DNA of 64,000 nt from Lachnospiraceae bacterium (GTDB taxonomy: Bacteria > Bacillota > Clostridia > Lachnospirales > Lachnospiraceae). This document shows, one piece after another, positions 9,221 to 18,188 of this stretch. The DNA lies in the NCBI GenBank assembly GCA_003979345.1, contig RYVZ01000001.1, forward strand, positions 1 to 64,000, written 5' to 3'. Position 1 is the first letter of the stretch; every line of letters starts with the position of its first letter. The translations under genes were made by a program, and so were the position numbers. The notes beneath the pieces were generated by a model, which was not told where the DNA came from, made no database searches, and saw only the letters and a list, made by a program, of their open reading frames with translations.

Positions 9221-9817
9221 TTATTGATGCTTCAAAAATCCAAAGTCGGAAAACGGCCAAATGCGAATCCACGCCTTCCCGATAATCCGGTCGCGATGAA
9301 TGTTTCCAACGGACGGATCCCGGCTGTCCGAGCTGTTATTCCGGTTATCGCCAAGCACAAAATATTCATCTGTGCCAAGCGTGATCTCCGTTACCGCACG
9401 CCCCGGATTCCTCATCACTTCCGCGCCATAATCCTCTTCAAGAGCCTCCCCGTTGATATAGATCGTTCCGTCCTGATCGATGCGCACCTGCTCCCCCGGC
9501 ATGCCGATGATCCGTTTGATATAGTAAGTATTTTTCTTATGCTCATAGGGAAAAACGATAATATCAAATCTCTGCGGATCCTGAAACCGGTATGATAATT
9601 TATCCACGATCAGATTGTCCCCGTTGTGCAGTGTCGGACGCATGCTGTCGCCCTGCACGCGGGTGCGCTGTCCGACATAATGAATCAGCAGAAATGTCAG
9701 ACATAGCACGATCAGCAGATAAATGCTCATTTGCAGGATCTCCTGTCCAAGCGTCAGCGGTCTATGTTCTTCTTCCTGTTCCCGTTTTTTTCTGCGATCT
9801 CTATTTTTCATCTGCAC
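9221..9817 (-). CDS. lepB: Signal peptidase I (first copy)
   Basis: Membrane-bound serine protease that removes signal peptides from secreted proteins. One N-terminal membrane segment (about 28-48) follows a basic cytoplasmic tail. The catalytic serine is in QGDSMRPTL and the general-base lysine in YYIKRIIGMPGE; the C-terminal box GDNRNNSSDSRDPSVG is intact. Length (198 aa) fits the Gram-positive SipS class. It lies between rbgA and rnhB, 90 bases from rbgA and about 60 from the rnhB start. A second, divergent copy is on the other side of rbgA. Confidence 0.95.
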   Translation of the reverse strand: MQMKNRDRRKKREQEEEHRPLTLGQEILQMSIYLLIVLCLTFLLIHYVGQRTRVQGDSMRPTLHNGDNLIVDKLSYRFQDPQRFDIIVFPYEHKKNTYYIKRIIGMPGEQVRIDQDGTIYINGEALEEDYGAEVMRNPGRAVTEITLGTDEYFVLGDNRNNSSDSRDPSVGNIHRDRIIGKAWIRIWPFSDFGFLKHQ

Positions 9818-9907
9818 CCCTTCATCCCGTTACATTTTCTTCTTTTGCGGCTCACTCTGGCTTCCATGACCGCACCTCGCGTAATATCGAATATCCTTAT
9901 CTCTATA

Positions 9908-10759
9908 TTAAAATGATTCTGCCGGAATTTCAAGCGTCATTTTTCCTAACTGCCCGCCGCGGAACTCGTCAAGCAACAGCCCCGCCGCTTTGTCATGGTC
10001 CGGCTCCATTCCCTTTTTATAACAGCCGCGCCGTTTGCAGATCTCTTCAAGCACATTCACGGCATCGACGTCCTCCGCGATCTGATAGCGTTCTTTTAGC
10101 GCCTGCGGATATTCTTTCTGTAAAAAGAGAATCAGCTGATACGCAAGCTCCTGCGTCGGCAGGATTTGGTCATTGATAGAACCAATATATGCCAGACGCT
10201 GTCCGACCGCCTCATCCTCGAATTTCGGCCATAAGATTCCCGGTGTATCCAAGAGCTCCAGCTCCTTACTCACCCGGATCCACTGCTTTCCCTTCGTGAC
10301 TCCCGGCCGGTTGCCCGTCTTTGTCAGGCTTCTACCGACAAACGTGTTTATAAACGTGGACTTTCCGACATTCGGAATACCGGCCACCATCGCACGGATC
10401 GGGCGGTTTTTAATCCCCCTGCGCCGGTCGCGCTCAATTTTTTCCCTGCAGGCTTCCCTGACAAGTTCCCCCAGCCGTTTCATGCCGTTTCTCGTTTTGC
10501 TGTTCATTTCTAAGACAAAAAAACCTTTTTCGCGGTAGTACTGCGCCCAGAGCTGATTTTTTTTCTCATCGGCAAGATCCGCCTTATTCAGCAGCAACAC
10601 GCGCGACTTCCCGCCTGCAAGCGCATCAATGTCCGGATTACGGCTGCTGTAGGGAATACGCGCATCGACCAGTTCGATCACCAGATCGATCAGCTTCATA
10701 TCCTCCTGCATCATGCGCCTTGCCTTCGTCATATGACCGGGATACCATTGTATGTTCAT
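9908..10759 (-). CDS. rbgA: Ribosome biogenesis GTPase A (YlqF/RbgA)
   Basis: Circularly permuted GTPase needed for late assembly of the 50S subunit. The motif order is the permuted one: G4 (NKADL, about 58-62) comes first, then G1 (GIPNVGKSTF, about 128-137) and G3 (DTPG, about 176-179). The N-terminus WYPGHMTKARR is diagnostic of the YlqF group, and the C-terminal helical domain (about 200-283) would contact the ribosome. Its place just after rplS and lepB matches the conserved Firmicutes arrangement and ties it to ribosome production. Confidence 0.95.
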   Translation of the reverse strand: MNIQWYPGHMTKARRMMQEDMKLIDLVIELVDARIPYSSRNPDIDALAGGKSRVLLLNKADLADEKKNQLWAQYYREKGFFVLEMNSKTRNGMKRLGELVREACREKIERDRRRGIKNRPIRAMVAGIPNVGKSTFINTFVGRSLTKTGNRPGVTKGKQWIRVSKELELLDTPGILWPKFEDEAVGQRLAYIGSINDQILPTQELAYQLILFLQKEYPQALKERYQIAEDVDAVNVLEEICKRRGCYKKGMEPDHDKAAGLLLDEFRGGQLGKMTLEIPAESF

Positions 10760-10795
10760 TGTATTTCCCTTTCTGTGCGTCTTTTAGGGATTACG

Positions 10796-11377
10796 TCACT
10801 CAATAAATCCCATCCCTTCAAAGTCGCCCTTCATGTGAAACCATGCCTTTCCGATAATGTCCTCGCCATGCACGACACCGATGTTGGCAGACCGGCTGTC
10901 CTCACTGCTGTTTACATTATCCCCAAGCACAAAGTACTCATTTTTCTCAAGTGTCACCGGATACTCTGCGATCCCCGCATCGGAGATCTTGTCATATTCC
11001 CTTCCGGTGTAGCGCTCGCCGTCTATAAAAATCTGTCCGCCGCGGATCTGTACGGTCTCTCCCGGAAGTCCCACCACCCGCTTGACATAGAAATGCGCAT
11101 TGGTATTCCCGTTCGGTAAAAAAACAATGACATCCCCCCGCTTTGGCGACGATACCGTGTATACGAGCTGATTGATCAAAATCTCCTGCCCGTTGGTCAG
11201 CGTCGGGCTCATGGAATCCCCGATCACACTCGTCTTAATGCCGATACAATACACGATCACAAATGCCGCCAAAACCGCTGCCGCCATGCAAAACAGTACG
11301 GTTGCACATTCACGAAGCACGGATTTATTCAATTTCTTTTTCTTCTGATAAAAATGCAATCCCTTTTTTTTGGACAT
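10796..11377 (-). CDS. lepB: Signal peptidase I (second copy)
   Basis: 193-residue type I signal peptidase. A lysine-rich N-terminus precedes one membrane span (about 25-48). The catalytic serine is in IGDSMSPTL and the lysine in FYVKRVVGLPGE; GDNVNSSEDSRSANIG forms the last conserved box. Clearly homologous to, but different from, the copy at 9221-9817, so the pair could split substrates. It follows the rplS terminator and probably shares a transcript with rbgA, whose start is 36 bases downstream. Confidence 0.95.
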   Translation of the reverse strand: MSKKKGLHFYQKKKKLNKSVLRECATVLFCMAAAVLAAFVIVYCIGIKTSVIGDSMSPTLTNGQEILINQLVYTVSSPKRGDVIVFLPNGNTNAHFYVKRVVGLPGETVQIRGGQIFIDGERYTGREYDKISDAGIAEYPVTLEKNEYFVLGDNVNSSEDSRSANIGVVHGEDIIGKAWFHMKGDFEGMGFIE

Positions 11378-11446
11378 CTGCTCTTCCTGCCTGACATATC
11401 ATGCACCTATTGGTTTGAAATCTTTCACGGCTCCGGTTTCCTCAGC

Positions 11447-11480
11447 CTAAAAAGGGACGGATACCTGTTGTATCTGTCCC
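11447..11480 (-). terminator. Rho-independent terminator after rplS
   Basis: On the minus strand GGGACAGATAC and GTATCCGTCCC form an 11-bp stem (one G-T pair) around a 5-base loop, followed by TTTTT. It sits 20 bases past the rplS stop and before lepB, so it should end or attenuate rplS transcription. Confidence 0.85.
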
Positions 11481-11500
11481 TCCTCAAAATCCGCCGCTTC

Positions 11501-11848
11501 TTATTTTACAAGCTCTTTCACTTTTGCCTTCTTGCCGACACGGTTTCTCAAGTAATTCAGCTTCGCTCTCCTTACTTTACCGGTGCGGACAACTTCTATC
11601 TTTTCCACATTCGGAGAATGCAACGGCCATGTTCTCTCCACGCCGATCCCATTGGAATTCTTACGAACAGTAAAGGTCGCACGATTGCTTCCGCCCTGCT
11701 TCTTTAATACGGTTCCTTCAAAAACCTGAATTCTTTCGCGGTTTCCTTCTTTAATCTTACCGTATACACGCACGGTATCTCCGACGTTGAACTTGGGAAC
11801 CTCTTTCTTTAACTGTTCTTCTTCGATTTCTTTAATCATGTTATTCAT
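11501..11848 (-). CDS. rplS: 50S ribosomal protein L19
   Basis: 115 residues, normal length. Conserved L19 landmarks are visible: GDTVRVYGKIKEGNRERIQ, FEGTVLKKQGG, FTVRKNSNGIGVERTWPLHSP and the basic tail RRAKLNYLRNRVGKKAKVKE. L19 lies at the 30S-50S interface. A well-formed promoter lies about 80 bases upstream and a terminator just downstream. In many Firmicutes trmD precedes rplS; here a different set of genes does, so the rimM-trmD part of the usual operon is elsewhere. Confidence 0.97.
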   Translation of the reverse strand: MNNMIKEIEEEQLKKEVPKFNVGDTVRVYGKIKEGNRERIQVFEGTVLKKQGGSNRATFTVRKNSNGIGVERTWPLHSPNVEKIEVVRTGKVRRAKLNYLRNRVGKKAKVKELVK

Positions 11849-11927
11849 TGTTCTGTCTCCTTACGATATATGGGATGTTCTTAATACAAACTGTAACAGA
11901 GGACCATCTTTTTACTGCAACGTGCAT

Positions 11928-11956
11928 AGTGTATCATAACATGCAGTTGATTGCAA
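11928..11956 (-). promoter_or_regulatory. Sigma-A type promoter for rplS
   Basis: Read on the minus strand: TTGCAA (11951-11956), a 17-base spacer, then TACACT (11928-11933). The spacing is ideal and it points at rplS, leaving an untranslated leader of roughly 70 bases with a GGAGA ribosome site before the ATG. Confidence 0.75.
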
Positions 11957-11978
11957 GTCTTTTTTGCGGAGCGACAGA

Positions 11979-12056
11979 TCAAAATAATATTGCAGTAAGT
12001 ACGCCAACGATCAGTGCAGCTACAAGACCTATGACCATTCCAATAAATCCCTCCAT
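11979..12056 (-). CDS. Possible 25-residue single-span membrane peptide
   Basis: ATG at 12056 opens a 25-codon frame ending in TGA. The product starts MEGFIG and is almost wholly hydrophobic (VIGLVAALIVGVLTAILF), a typical single membrane helix with small-residue faces. No good ribosome site is seen (AAAAAGCATA before the ATG), which lowers confidence. It lies directly upstream of the rplS promoter and 30-odd bases from the orphan kinase on the other strand. It has no cysteine, so it is unlikely to be a cyclic AgrD-type signal. It may be a genuine tiny membrane protein or the relic of a larger one. Confidence 0.3.
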   Translation of the reverse strand: MEGFIGMVIGLVAALIVGVLTAILF

Positions 12057-12088
12057 TATGCTTTTTCGATTGTTTGACCTGTACACTT

Positions 12089-12775
12089 ATGTTCAAAATG
12101 TACGCTTGGGCCCATGCACAGCACATTGCCCTGGAAAAATATCTGCGTTCACAGTACCTGATCAATATCCGCGACGAGCAGTACCGGCGTATTTTAGACA
12201 TTATTGAATATAACCGCAGGCAGCGCCATGATCTTCGGCATCATCTTCTCACTTTGCAGGGACTTTGGGAAAACGGGGAAACCGAAAAGGCACGGGACTA
12301 TCTTTCCCGCTATCTGGTGGAAACAGACAGTATCCATGTCGAAAATTTCTGTTCTAATCCGATCATCAATATGCTGGTAAGCCATTATTTCTCGCTTGCC
12401 GGTGAACGCGGCGTAAAACTGACCGCCCATATTCATATTCCGGATTCTTTCTCCATACAGGATACCGATCTTTCCATTCTGACCGAAAATCTTTTGGAAA
12501 ATGCGCTGAAGGCAACGGAACGCGCTCCCGAAGCATACCGCTTCATTCATCTGAACATGCTCTGCCGCGGAAAGATGTTCGTGATCACGGTTGATAATGG
12601 TTTTGACGGCATCATTCAGAAAGAAGGCGGACGCTATCTCTCCGTAAAACCGGAACACCACGGACTCGTTCTTTCGATCCTGCATGAGATTGCGGAAAGG
12701 TACGGGGGCGGCGCGGGATTTACCCACGATACCATGACGTTTCATTCCTCCGTCATGCTGAATGGGATGCGCTAA
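12089..12775 (+). pseudogene. Orphan GHKL-type sensor kinase lacking its membrane domain
   Basis: The readable part is the cytoplasmic half of an AgrC/VirS-like (GHKL) kinase: a helical stretch with RRQRHDLRHHLLTLQGL carrying the phospho-acceptor histidine, an ATPase N-box (LLENALKA, about 150) and a GLVLSI-type G-box. Normal members have a 200-residue N-terminal multi-span sensor; here only about 30 residues precede the dimerisation helix. No ribosome site is seen before any candidate start (TTG 12074, ATG 12089, ATG 12098), and no response regulator is adjacent. This fits a decayed gene, although expression as a soluble kinase cannot be excluded. Confidence 0.6.
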
Positions 12776-12799
12776 AAAGCGCATACGTTTTCTGCCTTC

Positions 12800-14545
12800 T
12801 TACAAAGCATACAACCAGACGGCATAATAGCTGTCCGGCGTTTCAAAAGGTTCTTCACGCAGCAGCGTCATCCCTAATTCCTCCGCATTTGGGATCCTGA
12901 CCGCAGAAAATAAATACCATGCCCCAAGTCTCTTGGCCGCCTCCGTGTCAAATGCAAGCTTTTCTCCAGCCCAAATGGAATCGTCAGTATCCTTCGGAAG
13001 CAGATAATGATTGATTCCCATCTGCGCGCACAGGACATAGCATCTGCATCCCCACTCATCAAAATATTTGCGCAAAGCCTCATCCTTATCCAGCTCTCCA
13101 TGAATGATCTCACGAAATGCGTTCATATAGGAAAGATCATAATTATTGGAATATCCGTCCAGACAGTAAAATCCGTTATATAAAGGAGCTGCCGGATAGA
13201 TTCCGAAGCTCAGTGTCCGGTAAGACGATTTATCCCGCCCGATAAAAGCATCGATCTGCGCAAACAGATCAGGCGCATAAAAATCATTCCATGTAATCTG
13301 CTCATAGGACTCACCCGATCTTAATCTGTGTATGTTCTTGTTAAAATCACTGTAATAATACACGATTGCCGCTGATATGCATAGCAGGACGGATAATCCC
13401 ACGCCCCCGGCTGCCGCACAAATCTTCCTTTTGTTTTTTATGCCGGACCTTAACCATTCCCACAGCAGATACAGATCCAATCCCAACAGAAAATACCACA
13501 CAGATACAGTCAGCCAATAAATCCGGTCTGCTTGAAACTCTTTGAGGATCCCGCCAGCCGAATTTCTAAACTCCGCCATCATACCGGACTGATAAAATGC
13601 AAAAAATAACGCACAGAACAGATTAAAGCAAAGCCCCGCTCCGAGCAGACGGACTGCTAGACGCATCCTTCTTTTCATCCGTCCATATGCAGACACACCA
13701 CAAATGAGGATCAGAATCGTCGCCGCCGCAATGAACTGTTGATGCGTCGGTGTATGGAGCGTTCCCCTGACAAACACCGTATAGAAGGATTCTGCAAAGT
13801 TCTGTCCGTATCGCACGATATTTTCTTTATGACTGGTCTGCTGACTGCCGATCCCAAATATCTGAAGCAGTAATTGGTAATTTGTAACAAGATAACACCC
13901 AAGCAGACTCAACCAGCCGATAAACACCCATTTATGCGCCCTCAGCCGGAGCTTCCATGCAAGCCATATGAGAAATAATGCCCCAACTCCGAGTATCGCA
14001 TATCCGACTAAAACAACGGAAGACATCAACCCGTACAGGATCACGATACCAAGTGCGGTCCGCTTGTGCCGACCTTTGTACAGCAGATAAAAAGCATAGA
14101 ATAGAACCGGCTGCCCGTACTGACACAGACCATATACCGAAAACATTGGCAGATACGCAAATACGATGCCGCAGAAGACGGCGATCAATCTGTTTTTCAC
14201 TGCCTGATGCATACAAAGAACCATTCCGGCATATGCCGTCAGCATGCAAAAGATCTGATTCGTTACAAATGCAGCCTGCGGACTCATGATCTTATATAAC
14301 AGCACAAGCAGCGGCGCCGGCGGAAACAGACCGTTCGCGGATATGCCGTTCATCATTTCCGGATATACAGTTGTTCCGGTAAACAAATATTTTGCATGCA
14401 GCATATAGCATAAGACTTCGCCGTCAAGCTGATCCTGAAAGGGGACCACCATATTCCCGCCAAGAAGGAGATATGGCAGCAAAGCCGCCATAACAATGAT
14501 CCCTCCGATACCAAATATGATTTTATCGTTTTTATCTTTACACAT
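12800..14545 (-). CDS. Polytopic membrane protein, DUF6044/YkoS-like
   Basis: About 580 residues with roughly ten to twelve hydrophobic spans in the first 420 residues, then a soluble C-terminal domain of about 170 residues. The N-terminal loop PFQDQLDGEVLCYMLHAKY after the first span resembles the periplasmic first loop of GT-C type membrane glycosyltransferases and of the DUF6044 (YkoS) family, to which I assign it from memory. A role in moving or adding sugars at the outer face of the membrane is therefore possible but unproven. The frame extends to 14599, but that part overlaps the pckA terminator, so I prefer ATG 14545, just before the first membrane span; no strong ribosome site decides it. 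Confidence 0.6.
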   Translation of the reverse strand: MCKDKNDKIIFGIGGIIVMAALLPYLLLGGNMVVPFQDQLDGEVLCYMLHAKYLFTGTTVYPEMMNGISANGLFPPAPLLVLLYKIMSPQAAFVTNQIFCMLTAYAGMVLCMHQAVKNRLIAVFCGIVFAYLPMFSVYGLCQYGQPVLFYAFYLLYKGRHKRTALGIVILYGLMSSVVLVGYAILGVGALFLIWLAWKLRLRAHKWVFIGWLSLLGCYLVTNYQLLLQIFGIGSQQTSHKENIVRYGQNFAESFYTVFVRGTLHTPTHQQFIAAATILILICGVSAYGRMKRRMRLAVRLLGAGLCFNLFCALFFAFYQSGMMAEFRNSAGGILKEFQADRIYWLTVSVWYFLLGLDLYLLWEWLRSGIKNKRKICAAAGGVGLSVLLCISAAIVYYYSDFNKNIHRLRSGESYEQITWNDFYAPDLFAQIDAFIGRDKSSYRTLSFGIYPAAPLYNGFYCLDGYSNNYDLSYMNAFREIIHGELDKDEALRKYFDEWGCRCYVLCAQMGINHYLLPKDTDDSIWAGEKLAFDTEAAKRLGAWYLFSAVRIPNAEELGMTLLREEPFETPDSYYAVWLYAL

Positions 14546-14573
14546 GGTTTTTTGAATAGAATCAAATACTTTC

Positions 14574-14614
14574 AAAAGAGACTGTGTATGCAGCCGCATA
14601 TCACAGTCTCTTTT
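14574..14614 (-). terminator. Strong terminator after pckA
   Basis: AAAAGAGACTGTG (14574-14586) and CACAGTCTCTTTT (14602-14614) are perfect complements. The loop itself pairs (ATGC with GCAT), giving one long hairpin with A and T runs on both sides. It sits 43 bases past the pckA stop and could work in both directions. Confidence 0.85.
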
Positions 14615-14656
14615 GTGTTGATTCCAACCCTCGATTCTCAGATCAAAATCCGTTTT

Positions 14657-16372
14657 TTAGAGCGTCTCAATCTCTTTTACGATCTTCTCAAGCGCTGCAA
14701 GGGCCTCGTCAGGAAGCTTGTCGAATCCGCCTGCCTTCTCGCCGAAATCCTTGACCGACTTTACTCGGGTCTCCATTGCGCTCTTTAACTGCGCAACATA
14801 ATCCTTATCCTGAAGATTCGGTGTGAAATCACCCGTCTTGCCGGACCAATCGTTCATGATCTCGATATCCTCGAACGGTCCCCACTTTTCAAAGCTTGCC
14901 TTGCCCTCAACGATGGTCTCAAGGATGCCGAGGGTATCTTCCTTCTGGCACTTCTTGCCCATGAAATCACCGGTATTGATGATGTAGCACGCAACGTTCT
15001 TCTCCTCAACCAGCTTCTTGAACTTCTCATAATCGTTCACAAGCGGATAGGTTCTGAACGGGTTTGCATAAGGTACGATACGGATTGCATTTAAGTCCGT
15101 ACCTGCCGCAACACGCTCTGCGGTAGATGTCTTCGTTGCAAGCGTTGCGCCCATAACGGATGCGAGTGCCGCGCCTTTCAGTTTTACAACGGGCGGAATG
15201 GTCGGGTCTTTCATGATCCAGAAGATCGCATTGACCGGGCTGTCGATCTTATCCACACGGTTCGGAGACCATAATTTGGACTTGATAGCACGTCCGTTAC
15301 CATTTCTGATATCCTCGGTAACAAGCTGGATCTTGCCGTCCTCATCCATCGTCGCGGAGCAGTTCTGTGCCGTCAATAAGTACTTGTTATCCGGGCAGCC
15401 TGTCGGATAATCTGCCGTCTTATCAAAATAAGTAGGCTCAAGCGCAACCGACGCACAGGTGTCCGTGTTGATGATGAATGCGTCATCATGAAGCACTTTG
15501 ATCGCAGGATACTTATCGCCATGCTTTGCATGCGTTAATGTGGACTTTCCTGATCCGGATAAGCCGTATACGGAAGCAACGAACTTGGAACCGTCCGCAA
15601 GCGTATACTCTTTCTGTCCGCCGTGGCAGGATGCGTAACCGTTTCTATTCGCAAGTGCCCATGCCATCGTCAGCGTGCCCTTCTTGTGCTCGCCGAAATA
15701 CTTCATACCTAAGATGCACGCACAGTTCTCATCCGTGTCGAAATAGCAGAGTGTAAGCGGATCGCTTAAGCAGCTGTAATCCACATCCGGACGCTCCTGC
15801 GGAGTCCACTGGGGATCGGAGAAGATATAGATATCCGGCTCTTTGCCGCCGCCGACCGGCTGGGACTCTTTATACATTTTGACATACTCATCGGACATAT
15901 ACTGGAAGTTCAGCATCCAGTTATAAAGAAGATTCTCCTCACCTTCGGGAATCAGCAGATGAGCCTTTACCATAAACTCAGGATCCAGTCCTACGAATAC
16001 CTGCGCATGGTACATGGTTTTCCAACGCGTCTCATAGATCGCATCCATTGCAACCTTATCCAACTTGGCGGAATCCACACCGGCCTGACCTTTGATACGG
16101 CGTGCTGCCGCATAACGCCCGGTTACGGCTCCATCATTAAAAAGAAGAACTTTTGCATCACTCTCGAGTCCGAATTCCTCGCCTCTGTATACCGGCATAT
16201 CGGTCACGATCGTTCCCGGGGAATTCTTTGCAAGCTCATAAGCCTCCTTTAAGGTGTTGACCTTCACTACATTATTGCCGTAAAAAGCGGCCTCAATGAT
16301 AGAGCGTGTCTTGGAAAAGCCAGGCTTTCCTGCGCCTATCTCATTGATAGGATAATAAGCTTTTGTTGACAT
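14657..16372 (-). CDS. pckA: Phosphoenolpyruvate carboxykinase (ATP)
   Basis: Interconverts oxaloacetate plus ATP and PEP plus CO2 plus ADP in the cytosol. The kinase P-loop GLSGSGKSTLTHAKHGD (about residues 275-291) and the following metal/substrate block HDDAFIINTD are intact, as are TRWKTMYHAQ and the nucleotide-binding LWSPNRVDKIDSP. Length (571 aa) is slightly above the usual 530-540, typical of the clostridial branch. A good promoter lies 50 bases upstream and a strong terminator after the stop, so it is monocistronic. It is divergent from citrate synthase. In anaerobes the enzyme often runs toward oxaloacetate, which would feed the decarboxylase cluster at 46-52 kb. Confidence 0.96.
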   Translation of the reverse strand: MSTKAYYPINEIGAGKPGFSKTRSIIEAAFYGNNVVKVNTLKEAYELAKNSPGTIVTDMPVYRGEEFGLESDAKVLLFNDGAVTGRYAAARRIKGQAGVDSAKLDKVAMDAIYETRWKTMYHAQVFVGLDPEFMVKAHLLIPEGEENLLYNWMLNFQYMSDEYVKMYKESQPVGGGKEPDIYIFSDPQWTPQERPDVDYSCLSDPLTLCYFDTDENCACILGMKYFGEHKKGTLTMAWALANRNGYASCHGGQKEYTLADGSKFVASVYGLSGSGKSTLTHAKHGDKYPAIKVLHDDAFIINTDTCASVALEPTYFDKTADYPTGCPDNKYLLTAQNCSATMDEDGKIQLVTEDIRNGNGRAIKSKLWSPNRVDKIDSPVNAIFWIMKDPTIPPVVKLKGAALASVMGATLATKTSTAERVAAGTDLNAIRIVPYANPFRTYPLVNDYEKFKKLVEEKNVACYIINTGDFMGKKCQKEDTLGILETIVEGKASFEKWGPFEDIEIMNDWSGKTGDFTPNLQDKDYVAQLKSAMETRVKSVKDFGEKAGGFDKLPDEALAALEKIVKEIETL

Positions 16373-16420
16373 GTTTGTCCTCCTTTGATCTTTGATATGA
16401 TTTGCTTTACGCTAAGCCCA

Positions 16421-16449
16421 ATTATCGCATAAAAGATTAGGAAAATCAA
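16421..16449 (-). promoter_or_regulatory. Promoter for pckA
   Basis: On the minus strand TTGATT (16444-16449), 17-base spacer, GATAAT (16421-16426), about 50 bases before the pckA ATG, which has an AAAGGAGG ribosome site. Confidence 0.75.
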
Positions 16450-16510
16450 TCATTTTCCAAACAAAATAAGCGCTACTTTCTTAAATGTTTCTAAATCTGC
16501 AATTTTTATG

Positions 16511-16540
16511 TTGAACAGATCATGTAAAACATGGTATCAT
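16511..16540 (+). promoter_or_regulatory. Probable promoter for citrate synthase
   Basis: TTGAAC (16511-16516), an 18-base spacer and TATCAT (16535-16540). The spacer holds the small palindrome CATGTAAAACATG and further CATG/ATCATG units, so a regulator may bind here. The leader to the ATG at 16680 is about 135 bases long; nothing else is recognised in it. Confidence 0.55.
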
Positions 16541-16679
16541 GATAATGTTCTATATCGTTTACATAACAGTTTCCTAACGGGAGGCGTGCTTTTCCTGACG
16601 ATTCTTCGCCATCCATGCTTCCGGTTTTTTCCGTGGTATTTCCCACAACAATTTATGATTTAGAAAGGTGGTATGCACA

Positions 16680-18044
16680 ATGGATGAACAAAAACTCTCC
16701 GAAATCACACCAGAATTATTGCGCCTTTCGGAACTTTCTAGAGCCGCAGGCGAGATTGATACAGAGTTGTTTACGAAATACGATGTCAAAAGAGGACTTC
16801 GCGATATCAATGGAAAAGGCGTGCTTGCAGGTCTGACCAATATCTCTGAGATCCGCGCGACAAAGATCGTAGACGGCGTTTCCGTCCCCGCCCCCGGTGA
16901 ACTGATCTACCGCGGCTACGATATCAAAGATCTGGTGAAGGGCTTTACTTCCGAGAACCGCTTCGGTTTCGAGGAGGTTACTTACCTCCTTTTATTCGGC
17001 AAACTGCCAACGCCCGGCGAGCTTTCTTCTTTTTGTTCCATGCTCTCCGAGTACCGCACGCTGCCGACCGGATTCGTACGCGATATCATCATGAAAGCAC
17101 CGAGCCGCGATATGATGAATACCCTGGCGCGCAGCATCCTGACACTATACTCTTACGACGATCGCGCAGACGATACCTCTCTGCCGAACGTGCTGCGCCA
17201 ATGCCTGCAGCTCATCAGCCTGTTTCCTCTTTTATCTATTTACGGCTATCAGGCATACAGCCATTATCATGACGGCAACAGCCTCTATATCCACCGCCCC
17301 GACCCGGAGCTGTCAGCGGCAGAAAATATTCTGCGCGTCTTAAGACCCGACAGCAGTTATACGCCGCTTGAGGCAAAGCTGCTTGATATCGCGCTTGTCC
17401 TGCATATGGAACACGGCGGCGGTAACAATTCGACCTTTACCACGCACGTCGTCTCCTCTTCCTTAACCGACACTTATTCGGTCATGGCTGCGGCGATCGG
17501 TTCCCTGAAAGGACCGCGGCACGGCGGCGCCAATATCAAAGTCGTAAAAATGTTTGCCGATATGAAGCAGAATGTGAACGACTGGGAAGATGAAGACGAG
17601 ATTTCCGAATATCTGAAAAAACTACTACATAAAGATGCATTTGACCACTCCGGCTTAATCTACGGTCTCGGTCACGCCGTTTATTCCAAATCCGATCCGC
17701 GTGCCGAAATCTTAAAGGAGTTTGCAAAAAAGCTTGCCGGAGAAAAGGGTATGCAGAAGGAGTTCGGCCTGTACAGTGCCGTCGAACGGCTCGCACCGCA
17801 GATCATTGCCCAGGAACGTCAGATCTACAAAGGCGTCAGCATCAATGTGGATTTTTATTCAGGCTTCGTCTACAATATGCTGAATATTCCGTCAGAACTT
17901 TTCACACCAATGTTTGCGATCGGCCGTATCTCCGGCTGGAGTGCACATTTGATGGAAGAGCTTGCCAACAATGGAAAGATCATCCGTCCCGCTTATAAAG
18001 CGATCGGTCCCGATCTGGATTATGTTCCGATGCGGGAACGTTAA
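16680..18044 (+). CDS. gltA: Citrate synthase
   Basis: Condenses oxaloacetate with acetyl-CoA (or possibly propionyl-CoA) to give citrate. Active-site blocks are present: HMEHGGGNNSTFTTHVVSS with the first catalytic histidine region, GSLKGPRHGGAN, and GLGHAVYSKSDPRA with the second. The protein has the N-terminal extension (about 60 residues before GLTNISEI) seen in clostridial type enzymes. ATG 16680 is chosen because AAAGGTGG lies 8 bases upstream; a GTG at 16668 would overlap that site. It faces away from pckA and ends in a hairpin terminator. 2-Methylcitrate synthase activity cannot be excluded from sequence. Confidence 0.95.
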   Translation: MDEQKLSEITPELLRLSELSRAAGEIDTELFTKYDVKRGLRDINGKGVLAGLTNISEIRATKIVDGVSVPAPGELIYRGYDIKDLVKGFTSENRFGFEEVTYLLLFGKLPTPGELSSFCSMLSEYRTLPTGFVRDIIMKAPSRDMMNTLARSILTLYSYDDRADDTSLPNVLRQCLQLISLFPLLSIYGYQAYSHYHDGNSLYIHRPDPELSAAENILRVLRPDSSYTPLEAKLLDIALVLHMEHGGGNNSTFTTHVVSSSLTDTYSVMAAAIGSLKGPRHGGANIKVVKMFADMKQNVNDWEDEDEISEYLKKLLHKDAFDHSGLIYGLGHAVYSKSDPRAEILKEFAKKLAGEKGMQKEFGLYSAVERLAPQIIAQERQIYKGVSINVDFYSGFVYNMLNIPSELFTPMFAIGRISGWSAHLMEELANNGKIIRPAYKAIGPDLDYVPMRER

Positions 18045-18070
18045 AAAAGAATATCGATATTGTTTACGGT

Positions 18071-18114
18071 AAAAAAGAGAAGTGGAAATCGTAATGTTTT
18101 CCACTTCTCTTTTT
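18071..18114 (+). terminator. Terminator after citrate synthase
   Basis: AAAAGAGAAGTGGAAA pairs with TTTCCACTTCTCTTTT around a loop of about 9 bases, followed by a T run on the plus strand. The preceding A run lets it act for minus-strand transcripts from thrC too. Confidence 0.85.
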
Positions 18115-18188
18115 GGGACTGATTCGCTGGTTTGCAAACCCTGCCGCTCTTCCAATATCGTTTATAAACTTCTCTTTTTTGATTTCAT

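Noticed and set aside
11848..12207. 119-codon plus-strand frame upstream of the GHKL kinase
   Set aside because: It starts inside the rplS start region, has no ribosome site, lacks domain features and runs across the rplS promoter and into the kinase in another frame.
16541..16679. Long citrate synthase leader checked for a riboswitch
   Set aside because: No conserved aptamer core or terminator/antiterminator pair could be recognised by eye.
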